Of a DNA stretch of 64,000 nucleotides, positions 7,743 to 16,631 are shown piece by piece. The position numbers and the translations under genes are program-made. How positions within the stretch are numbered: the first letter of the stretch is position 1; each line of letters opens with the position of its first letter. Source of the stretch: Amycolatopsis sacchari. Lineage in GTDB: Bacteria; Actinomycetota; Actinomycetes; Mycobacteriales; Pseudonocardiaceae. The DNA is taken from contig NZ_FORP01000015.1 in NCBI RefSeq assembly GCF_900114035.1, positions 124,001-188,000 on the forward strand, in the 5' to 3' direction. The notes below the pieces were generated by a model that did not search any database, was not told the origin of the DNA, and saw nothing but the letters and a program-made list of their open reading frames with translations.

Positions 7743-8744
7743 CTACCGCTCGATCACGACCTTGCCGATCATGCTTCCCCGCTCCACCATCCGGTGCGCC
7801 TCCCGCACGTTCTCCGCCGTCAGCCCGCTCAGGCGGGTCGTCAGCGTCGTGCGCAGCTCGCCGGCGTCGACGAGCCGCGCGACCTCGTCCAGGAGCTCCC
7901 GCTGCGCGGTGCTCTCCGGCTCGTACAGCGGCCGCGTGAACATCAGCTCCCAGTGCCACGTCAGGCTCTTCGACTTGAGCGGCAACAGGTCCATCCCTTC
8001 GGGCTCGTCGATCGCCACGACCTCGCCCCGCGGCGTCAGCAGCTCGGCGTAGGCCTCGACGTTCTGCCCGGAGACCGGCGAGAAGACGTACTGGACACCG
8101 CCCGGCGCCACCTTGCGGACCTCCCGCACGAGGTCGTGGTGGTCGGCGATGTGGTGGGCGCCCAGTTCCCGCGCCCACTCGGCGGACTCCGGCCGCGACG
8201 CGGTGCCCACGATCTCCAGCCCGGTCAGCTTGCGTGCCAGCTGGAGGACCATCGAGCCGACCCCGCCCGCCGCCGAGACGACGAGCAGCGTGCCGGTGGC
8301 GTCCCGCCCGACGCGGAACCGGTCGAACAGGCCCTCCCACGCGGTGATCGTGGTCAGCGGCAACGCGGCGGCCTCGGCGAAGTCGAGGCTCGCGGGCTTG
8401 TGCCCGGCGATGCGGGAGTCGACGAGCTGCAGCCCCGCGTTGCTGCCCGTGCGGTTGATCGAACCGGCGTAGTACACCTCGTCGCCGGGCGCGAACGCGC
8501 GCACCTCGGTCCCGACCGCGCGCACCACCCCGGCGGCGTCGAAACCGAGGACCTTCGGCTCGTCCGCGCTGCCGAACCCGGCCCGCACCTTGACGTCGAC
8601 GGGGTTCACCGACACGGCGCGGACTTCGACCAGCAGGTCGTGCGGTCCCGGCTCGCCGACCTCGATCTCGACGTCGACGAGCGCGTCCGGGTCGTCCACC
8701 GGGAGGCTGCGGAAGGAACCCACAGCGGAAGTACGTGTGCTCAT
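7743..8744 (-). CDS. MDR-superfamily zinc-binding alcohol dehydrogenase family / quinone oxidoreductase
   Basis: This is a 333-residue medium-chain dehydrogenase/reductase. The N-terminal GroES-like part includes VSVNPVDVKVRAG and VLGFDAAGVV. The NADPH-binding motif SAAGGVGSMVLQLAR lies near residue 155, and the sequence ends MVERGSMIGKVVIER, typical of quinone oxidoreductases. It lacks the cysteine cluster of structural-zinc alcohol dehydrogenases. The TetR gene 70 bases upstream on the same strand may regulate it. The substrate is probably an enone or quinone (family knowledge). Confidence 0.85.
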   Translation of the reverse strand: MSTRTSAVGSFRSLPVDDPDALVDVEIEVGEPGPHDLLVEVRAVSVNPVDVKVRAGFGSADEPKVLGFDAAGVVRAVGTEVRAFAPGDEVYYAGSINRTGSNAGLQLVDSRIAGHKPASLDFAEAAALPLTTITAWEGLFDRFRVGRDATGTLLVVSAAGGVGSMVLQLARKLTGLEIVGTASRPESAEWARELGAHHIADHHDLVREVRKVAPGGVQYVFSPVSGQNVEAYAELLTPRGEVVAIDEPEGMDLLPLKSKSLTWHWELMFTRPLYEPESTAQRELLDEVARLVDAGELRTTLTTRLSGLTAENVREAHRMVERGSMIGKVVIER

Positions 8745-8815
8745 GGCCCCGACGCTACGTCCGCACCGGTGGTTACCCGCAAGGCCAGCTGGTTACCGCG
8801 GGGAAAGCATGCAGG

Positions 8816-9442
8816 TCAGCGCGGCGCCGTCGCGCGCACGAACGTGGTCACGAGCTCCGCCGCGTACGCGTCGAGGTCCAGCGACTCCTCCGCCGCGTAC
8901 GCCTCGGCCGCGCCGTCGATCGCGCTGGTGATCGTCCTGGCCATCACCGCGGGGGCGAACTCGCCGAACGCGCCCTCCCGCTGCCCCTGCCGCAGGAGCC
9001 GCTCGAACTGCCCGGTCTGGAAGTCCTTGAGCATCGGCCCGGCCATCCGCCAGCCGTCCGGGTCGTCGGCGTTGGCCACGACCTCGCGCAGCACCCGCAC
9101 GCATTCGGGGAAGTCGCGCAGGAACGCGACCTCGGTCTCGATGTGCGCGCGCAGCATTTCGGCCCTGTCGGTGGTCCCGCCCGCCTTCTCCTGGAGGAAC
9201 TTCTCCTTCATGCCCAGCACGGTGGTGACCACCGCCTGCATCAGCCCGGCCTTGTTCCCGAAGTGGTAGCCGATGATCCGGGTGCTGCTCAGCCCGGCGC
9301 GCTCCTTGATGCGCGCGAAGGTGGTCTTCCGGTACCCGAGGTCGGCGATCGCCGAGATGGTGGCCGACACCAGCTGCGCGCGCCGGGCCGCTTCGGTGAC
9401 GCTGAGCCCGAGTTCCGGCTGGAGGTCCACTTCTACTTGCAT
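8816..9442 (-). CDS. TetR-family transcriptional regulator
   Basis: This is a 208-residue TetR regulator with the helix-turn-helix TTFARIKERAGLSSTRIIGYHF near residue 45. The C-terminal half is helical and without a recognised ligand motif. It is transcribed toward the MDR oxidoreductase and divergent from the 2H-phosphoesterase-like gene. An imperfect palindrome in the 50-base divergent gap is the likely autoregulatory operator. Confidence 0.87.
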   Translation of the reverse strand: MQVEVDLQPELGLSVTEAARRAQLVSATISAIADLGYRKTTFARIKERAGLSSTRIIGYHFGNKAGLMQAVVTTVLGMKEKFLQEKAGGTTDRAEMLRAHIETEVAFLRDFPECVRVLREVVANADDPDGWRMAGPMLKDFQTGQFERLLRQGQREGAFGEFAPAVMARTITSAIDGAAEAYAAEESLDLDAYAAELVTTFVRATAPR

Positions 9443-9451
9443 GAGTACAAA

Positions 9452-9468
9452 TTAACTCAGCCGAGTAA
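9452..9468. promoter_or_regulatory. Candidate TetR operator
   Basis: TTAACTCAGCCGAGTAA is an imperfect palindrome with ACTC and GAGT half-sites. It lies 10 bases upstream of the TetR start and just before GATACT at 9481-9486, the probable -10 of the divergent gene. Position suggests autoregulation; binding is inference. Confidence 0.45.
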
Positions 9469-9492
9469 CTCTGGCAAACCGATACTGATCTG

Positions 9493-9999
9493 GTGCCGCC
9501 TCTCGTGCTCACCCTCGCCGTCGACGATCCGACCCAGGCGGCGTGGGACGCGCTGCGGGAACGCTGGTGCCGCCCGGGGCGGCTCGTCGTGGGGGCGCAC
9601 CTGGTCCTGTTCGGCGCCCTGCCCGGCGAGCACGGGGAAACCGTGCTGGCGGACCTGCGGAAGGCGGCGGCCATCCCGCCGTTTTCGCTGCGGGTGGACG
9701 GGGTGCGCCCGCTGAGCACGGGCGTCGCGCTGCGGATCCGCGCGCCCCGGCTCGACCGGCTGCACGAGCGGTTGCGGCAGCGGTGGCGCCCGTGGCTCAG
9801 CGCCGAGGACGACCGCCCGCTGCGGCCGCACGTACGCGTCCTCGACGACGCCTCCCCCGAGGAAGCGCGGCACGCGCTGGCCGTGCTGGCGGAGCTCTTC
9901 GAGCCGTGGGACGCGATCGGCACCGGCGTGGACGTGTGGGAGTGCGCGGGCGGACCGTGGTCGTTCCGCACCGGAATCCCGTTCCGGCCACTAGCGTGA
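9493..9999 (+). CDS. 2H phosphoesterase superfamily (2'-5' RNA ligase family) protein
   Basis: This 168-residue protein has the two-histidine layout of the LigT/2'-5' RNA ligase family: H36 in AHLVLFG and H113 in RPHVRVL, each in a beta-strand and about 77 residues apart. The canonical motif is H-hydrophobic-Thr/Ser-hydrophobic. Here the third positions are Val and Arg, so cyclic phosphodiesterase activity is doubtful. The GTG start has no ribosome site and lies 6 bases after GATACT. The SRPBCC gene follows 6 bases later, so they are probably co-transcribed. Confidence 0.7.
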   Translation: MPPLVLTLAVDDPTQAAWDALRERWCRPGRLVVGAHLVLFGALPGEHGETVLADLRKAAAIPPFSLRVDGVRPLSTGVALRIRAPRLDRLHERLRQRWRPWLSAEDDRPLRPHVRVLDDASPEEARHALAVLAELFEPWDAIGTGVDVWECAGGPWSFRTGIPFRPLA

Positions 10000-10005
10000 C
10001 CGGGC

Positions 10006-10425
10006 ATGCGGATCCTCGATACGACGATCACGATCGGTGCACCACCGGAAGCCATCTGGGCGGTGCTCACCGACTTCGCCCGCTACGAGGAGTGGAACCC
10101 GTTCATCCGGCGAGGTGAGGGAGAGGCGGTCAACGGCAGCACGCTCACGCTGGACATCGAGCCGCCCGGTGAGCTCCGGCGCACGCACCGCCCGGTCGTG
10201 CTGGCCGCCGAACCGGGACGGCGCCTGGTGTGGCTCGGCCGGATCCCGGTCCTGCTCGCGGGACGGCACGAGTTCGTGCTGGAGCCGGACGGCGCGGGCA
10301 CGCGGCTGCGCCAGCGGGAGGAGATGCGCGGTCTGCTGGTGCCGTTCCTGCGCCGGGTGCTGGACCACACCGAGGACGGTTTCGTCGCGATGAACCACGC
10401 CCTGAAACGGCGCGTCGAGGGTTAG
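10006..10425 (+). CDS. SRPBCC (START-like) domain protein
   Basis: This 139-residue protein shows the SRPBCC ligand-cavity pattern: a first strand ITIGAPPEAIWAVLTDFARYEEWNPF, a central beta-sheet, and a C-terminal long helix LVPFLRRVLDHTEDGFVAMNHALKRR. Such proteins bind hydrophobic small molecules. No ligand can be read from the sequence. It begins 6 bases after the preceding stop, and its end overlaps the convergent crotonase gene by a few bases. Confidence 0.85.
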   Translation: MRILDTTITIGAPPEAIWAVLTDFARYEEWNPFIRRGEGEAVNGSTLTLDIEPPGELRRTHRPVVLAAEPGRRLVWLGRIPVLLAGRHEFVLEPDGAGTRLRQREEMRGLLVPFLRRVLDHTEDGFVAMNHALKRRVEG

Positions 10426-11171
10426 CGCCCCGACCACCGGGGCGGGCGCCGCTCGAAGAACGCGGCGATGCCCTCGTGCCGGTCCGCCGAGCCGCGGATC
10501 GACTCGACCGCGCGCTCGGTTTCCGCCCAGCCGCGGCGGTCGTCGTCCGCCAGCTGGGCGGCCACGGCGCCGAGCACCGCCCGCACGGCCACGGGAGACG
10601 ACGAGCAGATCTCCTCGGCGACGGCGAGTGCGCCCTCCAGCGCGTGCCCGGGTTCGGTGAGGCGGTTGACGAGCCCGAAGTGGTGCGCCCGCTCCCCGCT
10701 CAGCTCCGCACCCGTGATCAACAGCTCCTTCGCCACGTGCGGCGGCAGCGCCCGGACGGCCCGGAACAGCGCACCACTCGTCGGCACCAGACCACGCAGG
10801 GTTTCCGGCAGCGCGAAGCGGGCCGCGGTCGACGCGACGACGAGGTCGCAGGCGAGCGCGATCTCGAACCCACCGCCGAACGCGATGCCCTCGACCGCGG
10901 CCACGAGCGGTTTCTCCCGCTGCCGCCGGATCACGCCGTACTCGCCACCACGCTCGGTGCGGAAGTCCAGACCCGCCTTGAGATCCGTGCCCGCCGAGAA
11001 CACCGTGCGCGTGCCGGTGAGCACGCCGACCCACAGGTCCGGCTCGTCGTCGAGGCGGTTGAGCGCTTCGTCGATGCCGAGCGCGGTGTCCACGTCGATC
11101 GCGTTGCGTTTCTCCTCGCGTTCGATGCGCACGACCAGGACCCGGCCGCGCACCTCCTGCCGCACCGCCAC
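10422..11171 (-). CDS. Enoyl-CoA hydratase/isomerase (crotonase) family protein
   Basis: This is a 249-residue crotonase. The oxyanion-hole segments are FSAGTDLKAG (near residue 65) and EGIAFGGGFEIALACDLVVAS (near residue 98), and the downstream catalytic region has PETLRGLVP. The first glutamate of the hydratase pair is not obvious, so the exact reaction is uncertain. I start it at the GTG at 11171, which follows GGAGG by 8 bases. The frame is open much further upstream, but that part overlaps the DUF2235 gene. It is the last gene of a five-gene operon. Confidence 0.85.
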   Translation of the reverse strand: MAVRQEVRGRVLVVRIEREEKRNAIDVDTALGIDEALNRLDDEPDLWVGVLTGTRTVFSAGTDLKAGLDFRTERGGEYGVIRRQREKPLVAAVEGIAFGGGFEIALACDLVVASTAARFALPETLRGLVPTSGALFRAVRALPPHVAKELLITGAELSGERAHHFGLVNRLTEPGHALEGALAVAEEICSSSPVAVRAVLGAVAAQLADDDRRGWAETERAVESIRGSADRHEGIAAFFERRPPRWSGR

Positions 11172-11173
11172 GC

Positions 11174-12178
11174 TCAGTCCCTCCGCCGCAGGAAGTCCAC
11201 CAGGTTCTCCGGCCGGTACGCGGGGTCGGATTCCATCCGCGCCACCGCTTCCGCCGCCACGTCCTCCTTCGCCGGGTCGGTCACGCCGAGCTGCCGCACG
11301 TAGGGCCGCAGCAGTTTGTAGAAGAACGTCCGCGAGTCGTGCGCGGGGGCTTCCCGCGCCTCGGGCCGCGTGGGGATGGCACCCGGCGTGAAGACCAGCC
11401 CACAGCTCTCCGCGCGCTCGACCATCCACAGTAGACTCAACTGTGCGAGGCACGGCTCCGGGTAGCCACCGCCGACGTCGGAATGGCAGCCCGGGAACCA
11501 CGTCTGCTCCCGCCGCTGCCGCGGCGCCCCGTCCGGTGCCCAGATCGCCGGGCGGAACGGGCCGCGCCGCTCGTCGATCGCCAGTGCCTGGAACGCGGCC
11601 GCGACGGTGCTCGTCAGCTTCGTGTCGTGGAACTGCCAGCGCCGGTTGACGAGGTTGACCAGCCGGAACCCGCTGATCGGGATGCCCAGCGCGCCGACGG
11701 TGTCCCAGACGCCGATGAAGCGCACGGGTGTCACGTCCTCGCACGCGTAGGCCCGCCGGAACTCCCTCGCCTGGTCACCCGCCGGGTGGGTGCTCGGACT
11801 CCGGTCCCGGTAGAGCCGGTACGCCTCGTCGATGCGGCCGATCTCCTCGCGGCGCAGGATTCCGCAGTTGCGCACGAAACCCACGGTGCTGCGGGCGGTG
11901 TACGCACCGCGGCTGAACCCGAAGAAGAACAGCTCGTCGCCCGGCTCGTAGTGCTCGACGAGGAACCGGTACGCCGCACGGACGTTGCGCGAGAGCCCGA
12001 ACCGGAACGCGCCGCCGAGCACGCGCTCGAACGGCCGCGTGCCGACGCCCTCGTGGTAGAAGACGAGCTGGTCGTCCCGCTGCGCGACAGCCTGCGCGAC
12101 CTTCACGACGTTCGTCGGCGCCCGCTGCTGCAGCGTGTTCCACGTGCCGTCGCAGCAGATGACGATGCGCTTGCCCAT
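11174..12178 (-). CDS. DUF2235 (Tle1-like) alpha/beta-hydrolase protein
   Basis: This is a 334-residue DUF2235 protein. It opens with KRIVICCDGTWNTLQQR, the conserved start of the family, and carries the nucleophile elbow GFSRGAYTAR near residue 95 and FIGVWDTVGALG near residue 150. The fold is that of Tle1 phospholipases delivered by type VI systems, but no secretion genes are nearby and there is no signal peptide. It is embedded in a sugar-oxidoreductase operon, abutting its neighbours by 0-3 bases. Lipase activity is inference. Confidence 0.88.
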   Translation of the reverse strand: MGKRIVICCDGTWNTLQQRAPTNVVKVAQAVAQRDDQLVFYHEGVGTRPFERVLGGAFRFGLSRNVRAAYRFLVEHYEPGDELFFFGFSRGAYTARSTVGFVRNCGILRREEIGRIDEAYRLYRDRSPSTHPAGDQAREFRRAYACEDVTPVRFIGVWDTVGALGIPISGFRLVNLVNRRWQFHDTKLTSTVAAAFQALAIDERRGPFRPAIWAPDGAPRQRREQTWFPGCHSDVGGGYPEPCLAQLSLLWMVERAESCGLVFTPGAIPTRPEAREAPAHDSRTFFYKLLRPYVRQLGVTDPAKEDVAAEAVARMESDPAYRPENLVDFLRRRD

Positions 12179-13285
12179 CTACACCGTCTCCCACCGGCGG
12201 CTTTCGGCCGAGGCGAGCACGGCCTCCACGATCCGGGCCGACCGCAGCCCGTCGGCGAACGTCGGCAGCCCCTCCGGCTTTTCGCCGCGGATCGCCGCAT
12301 ACGTGTCCGCGACAAAGCTCTCGAAGCACTGGGCGTACCCCTGCGCGTGCCCGGCCGGCAGGGACGACAGCCGCGCCGAGTCCGGGTACGGCGCCGCCGG
12401 GTCACGCACGATGATCTGCGCCCCGCGCTCACCGCCGAGCCACGCCTGCTCCGGCTGCTCCTGGTCGAAGGCCGCGCTGCCGAGCGACCCGTCAAGCTCG
12501 AACCACAGCCGGTTCTTGCGGCCCGCGGCGACCTGCGAAATCGTGGCGCTGCCGAGGACCCCGCGTTCCGTGCGGAACAGCAGCAGCGCGCTGTCCTCGG
12601 TGCTGACCGGTGTGAGCGGGAGGTTCGTCGCACTCCGGTCGAACGCGGGCACCGAACCGCTGGGCCGCTCGGGGTAGGCGATGGACGTGGCGGCGGTCAG
12701 CTCGGCCAGCCGCTCGCCGCTCACCCACTCCACGAGGTCGCACCAGTGCGAACCGACGTCGGCGAACGCCCGCGACCGGCCGCCCGCGACGGGGTCCACG
12801 CGCCAGTTCGCGGCGCCGGGCGACAGCAGCCAGTCCTGCAGGTAGCTGCCGTGCAACAGGTTCCACTCGCCGAACTCGCCCGCGATGCGGCGCGCCCTGA
12901 TCTCCCGGACGACGGGGTGGAACCGGTACACGAACGGCACCGTGGCCACGAGCCCGGACTCGCGTGCCTTGTCCGCCATGCGCTCGGCTTCCGCGACGCT
13001 CATGCCCAGCGGCTTCTCGCACACGACGTGCTTGCCTGCCTCCAGCGCCGCGATGGCGTAGTCGTGGTGGGTCCCGTTGGGGGAGCAGATGTGCACGACG
13101 TCCACATCGGACTCGAGCACCTCCTGGTAGGTGCGGAAAGCGCTTACTCCCCATTCCGCCGCGACCGCCTCCGACCGCTCCGGCCGCGAGCCGAGCACCC
13201 CGGCGACGGTGCCGCCGTTCAGGAGCACCGCCCGCCGGTGCACCCCCGCGATCATGCCCGTGCCCACGATGGCCGCTGTGGTCAT
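12179..13285 (-). CDS. Gfo/Idh/MocA-family NAD(P)-dependent oxidoreductase
   Basis: This 368-residue enzyme has an N-terminal Rossmann domain starting AAIVGTGMIAGVHRRAV. It carries the family motif CEKPLGMSVAEAERM near residue 95, with the catalytic lysine, and a C-terminal alpha/beta substrate domain including SHWCDLVEWV, where a histidine contributes to catalysis. Substrates of the family are usually cyclitols or sugars. It lies directly between the zinc alcohol dehydrogenase and the DUF2235 gene with abutting ends, so it belongs to the same operon. Confidence 0.9.
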   Translation of the reverse strand: MTTAAIVGTGMIAGVHRRAVLLNGGTVAGVLGSRPERSEAVAAEWGVSAFRTYQEVLESDVDVVHICSPNGTHHDYAIAALEAGKHVVCEKPLGMSVAEAERMADKARESGLVATVPFVYRFHPVVREIRARRIAGEFGEWNLLHGSYLQDWLLSPGAANWRVDPVAGGRSRAFADVGSHWCDLVEWVSGERLAELTAATSIAYPERPSGSVPAFDRSATNLPLTPVSTEDSALLLFRTERGVLGSATISQVAAGRKNRLWFELDGSLGSAAFDQEQPEQAWLGGERGAQIIVRDPAAPYPDSARLSSLPAGHAQGYAQCFESFVADTYAAIRGEKPEGLPTFADGLRSARIVEAVLASAESRRWETV

Positions 13286-14293
13286 TCACTCCCCCTCGTG
13301 TGGGTCGACGTGGATCTTCGGGCCGGCGCCGATATGGGCCCCGGCCAGTACTTCCGCCACCCGGTCGAGCCCGACCGTCCCGGCGACCAGCGGACGCGGG
13401 TCGACCGCGCCCGAAGCGTAGTGTTCGATCGTCCCGGCCAGGCCCGGCGAACCGCTGAGCACGCCGACGGCCGTGACGTCCTTGAGCGCCAGCGCCCGCG
13501 TGTCCAGCAGGCTGGGCCGCCCGGCGAGTCCGATGTAGACGACGCGTTTCCCGGGTTCGACCAGTTCCACGGCCTTCGCGGGCAGTTCCGGCGAGTTGGA
13601 CGTGTCGATCACGGCGTCGAACGGCAGCGAGGGCACGGTTTCCGCCGTCCAGACGTGCTCGAACCCCAGTGAGCGCGGGAAATCCTCGGTGCCGGGCAGT
13701 GCGAGCAGGTGCACCTCGGCACCGGCGGCCCGCGCGAACATCGCGGCCAGCAGACCGATCGTGCCGGGACCGAGGATCAGCACGCGGTCGCCGGGCGCGA
13801 GCGCCGCCCCGCGCACGGCACGCAGCGCGTTGCCACCTGGTTCGACGAGCGCGCCCTGCACGAAGTCGACCGCGTCCGGCAGGGCGTGCAACGCGGTGAC
13901 CGGCACGGCGAGCTGTTCGGCCAGCGCACCCGCCCGCCCGCCGCGGATGCCGATCTCGTCGCGGAACTCGCAGACGTGCTGTGCGCCGGTGCGGCAGCGG
14001 CGGCACTGGCCGCAGCCGAGCATCGTGTCACCGGTGACCCGCCGGCCGAGCCACTCCGAAGACACGCCATCGCCGACGGCGGTCACCGTCCCGGACCACT
14101 CGTGCCCGAGCCGCAGGGGGAAGTGGGCGTGCCCGTCGTGGAGGTACTGCATCTCGCCGGTGAAGAACTCGACGTCGGTGCCGCAGACGCCGACGCGCGC
14201 GACGTCGACGACGACCTCGCCCGGCGCGGCGACGGGCGGGTCCACCTCCGCCACGCCCGCTTCGCCGGGCGCGGTGACGACAAAGGCCTTCAT
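13286..14293 (-). CDS. Zinc-dependent alcohol dehydrogenase (sorbitol/threonine dehydrogenase-like)
   Basis: This 335-residue medium-chain dehydrogenase has the catalytic-zinc segment GVCGTDVEFF and GHEWSGTVTAVGDGV. The four-cysteine structural zinc lobe is CGQCRRCRTGAQHVC near residue 94, and the nucleotide-binding motif is LGPGTIGLLAAM near residue 164. Such enzymes oxidise polyols or amino alcohols with NAD+. The frame is open upstream to 15376, but the ATG at 14293 starts the domain and overlaps the previous gene's stop as ATGA. It is flanked by two Gfo/Idh oxidoreductases, suggesting a polyol or inositol-like catabolic route. Confidence 0.9.
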   Translation of the reverse strand: MKAFVVTAPGEAGVAEVDPPVAAPGEVVVDVARVGVCGTDVEFFTGEMQYLHDGHAHFPLRLGHEWSGTVTAVGDGVSSEWLGRRVTGDTMLGCGQCRRCRTGAQHVCEFRDEIGIRGGRAGALAEQLAVPVTALHALPDAVDFVQGALVEPGGNALRAVRGAALAPGDRVLILGPGTIGLLAAMFARAAGAEVHLLALPGTEDFPRSLGFEHVWTAETVPSLPFDAVIDTSNSPELPAKAVELVEPGKRVVYIGLAGRPSLLDTRALALKDVTAVGVLSGSPGLAGTIEHYASGAVDPRPLVAGTVGLDRVAEVLAGAHIGAGPKIHVDPHEGE

Positions 14294-15258
14294 CGCGTGG
14301 TCGGCTCCCGGCGGGGAAGGCCGGCCGCGGCGTAACAGGCGTCGATGACCCGCATGTTCGCGATCGCGTCGTCGAGCCCGGTCGGGAAGGGCTCGCCGCG
14401 CAGCACGGCTCCGGCGAACGCCCGCAGCTGCGCCTCGTACGTGCCGGGCTGCCGTGGCACGCGCACCCTGCGTCCGCGGACCTTGAGGCGGTAGGCGAAC
14501 TGCGGCATGAACGGGTTGAACACGCGCATCTCGCCGAGGGAGCCGGTCACGCGGGCACCGAGGCTGACACGCGAAAGCAGGGAGACGGCGATCGAGCCCG
14601 TCCGGCCGTCCGGGAAGGCGAATTCGGCGCGCATCGACCGGTCGACGCCGGGGAACCGCAGCTTCGCCTGGGCGCTGAGCACCTCGGGTTCCGCCCCGGC
14701 GAGCGTGCGCAGGAGGTGGATCGCGTAGCAGCCGGCGTCCATGGTCGCACCGCCCGCGAGGCCGAGGTTCCAGCGGATGTCGCCGCGGGGCAGCAGCGGG
14801 AAGGACATCCAGGTGTCGATGCGGCGGATGTCGCCGAGTTCGGGCAGGAGCTCGAGCATGCGCCGGATCAGCGCGTGGTGGCGGTAGTGGAAGGCCTCCA
14901 CCACGACGAGCCCGCTGGCTCGGGCGGCCGCCGCGACGGCCTCCGCCTCCTCGGCGTTGGCGGTGAACGGCTTCTCGCACAGGACGTGCTTGCCGGCCTC
15001 GATCGCGGCGAGTGTCCAGCGGCCGTGCAGGCCGTTGGGCAGGGGCAGGTAGACGGCGTCGATCTCGGGGTCGGCGAGCAGGCTCTCGTAGTCGCGGTGC
15101 ACGTGGCGGATGCCGTGCTTCCCGGCGAACCGCCGCGCCCGCGCGACGTCCCGGGCGGCTATCGCGGTGACCTCGACGTCGGCCACGTGCCGCGCCGGCC
15201 GCACGACGGCCGCGGGCGCGATCGCGGCCGCACCGAGGATGCCGATGCGCAGGACCAT
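14290..15258 (-). CDS. Gfo/Idh/MocA-family NAD(P)-dependent oxidoreductase
   Basis: This 322-residue enzyme starts LRIGILGAAAIAPAAVV (Rossmann motif) and carries LCEKPFTANAEEAEAV near residue 93 with the family lysine, and DAGCYAIHLLRTL in the catalytic domain. It resembles trans-1,2-dihydrobenzenediol or glucose-fructose oxidoreductase types. It is the first gene of the five-gene minus-strand operon, and its stop overlaps the alcohol dehydrogenase start as ATGA. Nearly 200 bases without a gene lie upstream, toward pobA. Confidence 0.9.
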   Translation of the reverse strand: MVLRIGILGAAAIAPAAVVRPARHVADVEVTAIAARDVARARRFAGKHGIRHVHRDYESLLADPEIDAVYLPLPNGLHGRWTLAAIEAGKHVLCEKPFTANAEEAEAVAAAARASGLVVVEAFHYRHHALIRRMLELLPELGDIRRIDTWMSFPLLPRGDIRWNLGLAGGATMDAGCYAIHLLRTLAGAEPEVLSAQAKLRFPGVDRSMRAEFAFPDGRTGSIAVSLLSRVSLGARVTGSLGEMRVFNPFMPQFAYRLKVRGRRVRVPRQPGTYEAQLRAFAGAVLRGEPFPTGLDDAIANMRVIDACYAAAGLPRREPTTR

Positions 15259-15455
15259 GCCCCTCCTCCCGTTCCGGAAGGGAGACTACCGCCCACAACG
15301 GCGAACGCGGATCTTCCGATCCCAGCGGACCCGAGTTGGCGGGGTTTGCGGGGCGGCCTCGACACCGTCTTGCCACGGCTCCCGCTCCACGACAGCACCC
15401 TCAGAAGCCCACGGCCGGACGCGGAGTATCGCGGCCCGCGCCCCAGGGAACCGCC

Positions 15456-16631
15456 TCAGAAATCCGCCGCCTTGCCCAGGTAGATCTCGGCGAACGCCGC
15501 GGCCGCCGCGCGCGAACCCAGCAGGCGCCGCAGCCGGGCCTGGGCGAGGCGGGCGCGGAACGGGTCCGGCGGCGGGTCGGTCGTGGAGCTGTGGAAGATG
15601 TCCGACAGCCACTGCGAAAACTCCTGGTACTGCCACACCCGCGCCAGGCACGTCTCCGTGTACCGCGCCAGCGGGCCGTCGTCCCCGGAGTAGTGCGCCT
15701 CGATCGCGTCGGTCAGGTGGAACGCGTCGTGCAGTGCGAGGTTCAGACCTTTCGCCGCGATCGGCGCGACGAGGTGCGCCGACTCCCCCGCCAGGAACAG
15801 CCTGCCCCGCGCCATCGGCTCGGTGACGTAGTTGTGCATGTCCAGCACGCGTTTCTCGATCAGCGGCCCCTCCGCGATCGCCCCGCCCGGCACGCCGAGG
15901 CGCTCGTGCAGCTCGGCCCACACGCGCTCGTGCGGCCAGTTGTCCTCGTCGTCGCCGGGCGGGCACTGCAGGTAGAACCGCGTGACCGTCGGCGTGCGCG
16001 CCATGTGTGCCGCGAAACCGCGCGGGTGGATGCCGAACACCACCCCGTCCGCGCTCGGCGGCGCCTCCGCGAGCAGCGCCAGCCAGCCGATGCCGTAGTC
16101 GTGCCGCAGCACCCGGCCGCCCACGTACGTCCTCGTCACCCCCTGCGCCCCGTCACAACCCGCGACGAAGTCGCACTCCAGACGCCGCTCGCCCGCCCCG
16201 TCGCGGTACTCGACGGCGGGCCGCTCGGACTCGATCCCGTGCAGGGTCACGTCCTGCACGCCGAACGCCACCTCACCGCCCCCATCGACGTACTGGGCGA
16301 CGAGATCGGTCACCAGTAGTTGCTGCGGGTACACGAAGTGGTGCTGACCGGTCAGCTCCGCGTAGTCGAACGGGTGGCGCGCGCCCTCGAACCGGAACTC
16401 GAACCCGCCGTGCCGGGGCGCGCTGCCCAGCAGCCGGTCGGCGAGCCCGTGCTGCTCCAGCCCGCGCACCGCCCACTCCTCGATGAACCCCGCGCGCGGC
16501 CGCTGCTCGATGTAGCCGCGGCTCTGCTCCTCCAGCAGGACGCAGTCGATCCCCTTGCGGGACAGGATGTTCGCCACCGCCAGCCCGGCGGGCCCGGCCC
16601 CGACGACGGCGACGCGCGTGCTCGTGGCCAC
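15456..16631 (-). CDS. pobA: 4-hydroxybenzoate 3-monooxygenase
   Basis: This is a 391-residue flavoprotein hydroxylase, the usual length for PobA. The FAD motif VAVVGAGPAGLAVANIL is at the N-terminus. The region YIEQRPRAGFIEEWAVRGLEQHGLADRL matches the substrate-binding part of PobA, DFVAGCDGAQG is the DG motif, and LFLAGESAHLVAPIAAKGLN is the second FAD motif. The enzyme turns 4-hydroxybenzoate into protocatechuate using NADPH and oxygen. The GTG at 16631 is preceded by GGGAGG at 5 bases. No other protocatechuate gene and no adjacent pob regulator is visible. Confidence 0.9.
   Translation of the reverse strand: MATSTRVAVVGAGPAGLAVANILSRKGIDCVLLEEQSRGYIEQRPRAGFIEEWAVRGLEQHGLADRLLGSAPRHGGFEFRFEGARHPFDYAELTGQHHFVYPQQLLVTDLVAQYVDGGGEVAFGVQDVTLHGIESERPAVEYRDGAGERRLECDFVAGCDGAQGVTRTYVGGRVLRHDYGIGWLALLAEAPPSADGVVFGIHPRGFAAHMARTPTVTRFYLQCPPGDDEDNWPHERVWAELHERLGVPGGAIAEGPLIEKRVLDMHNYVTEPMARGRLFLAGESAHLVAPIAAKGLNLALHDAFHLTDAIEAHYSGDDGPLARYTETCLARVWQYQEFSQWLSDIFHSSTTDPPPDPFRARLAQARLRRLLGSRAAAAAFAEIYLGKAADF

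Noticed and set aside
11174..12178. Type VI secretion effector
   Set aside because: DUF2235 resembles Tle1, but no secretion-system, VgrG or immunity gene is nearby and the organism is a Gram-positive.
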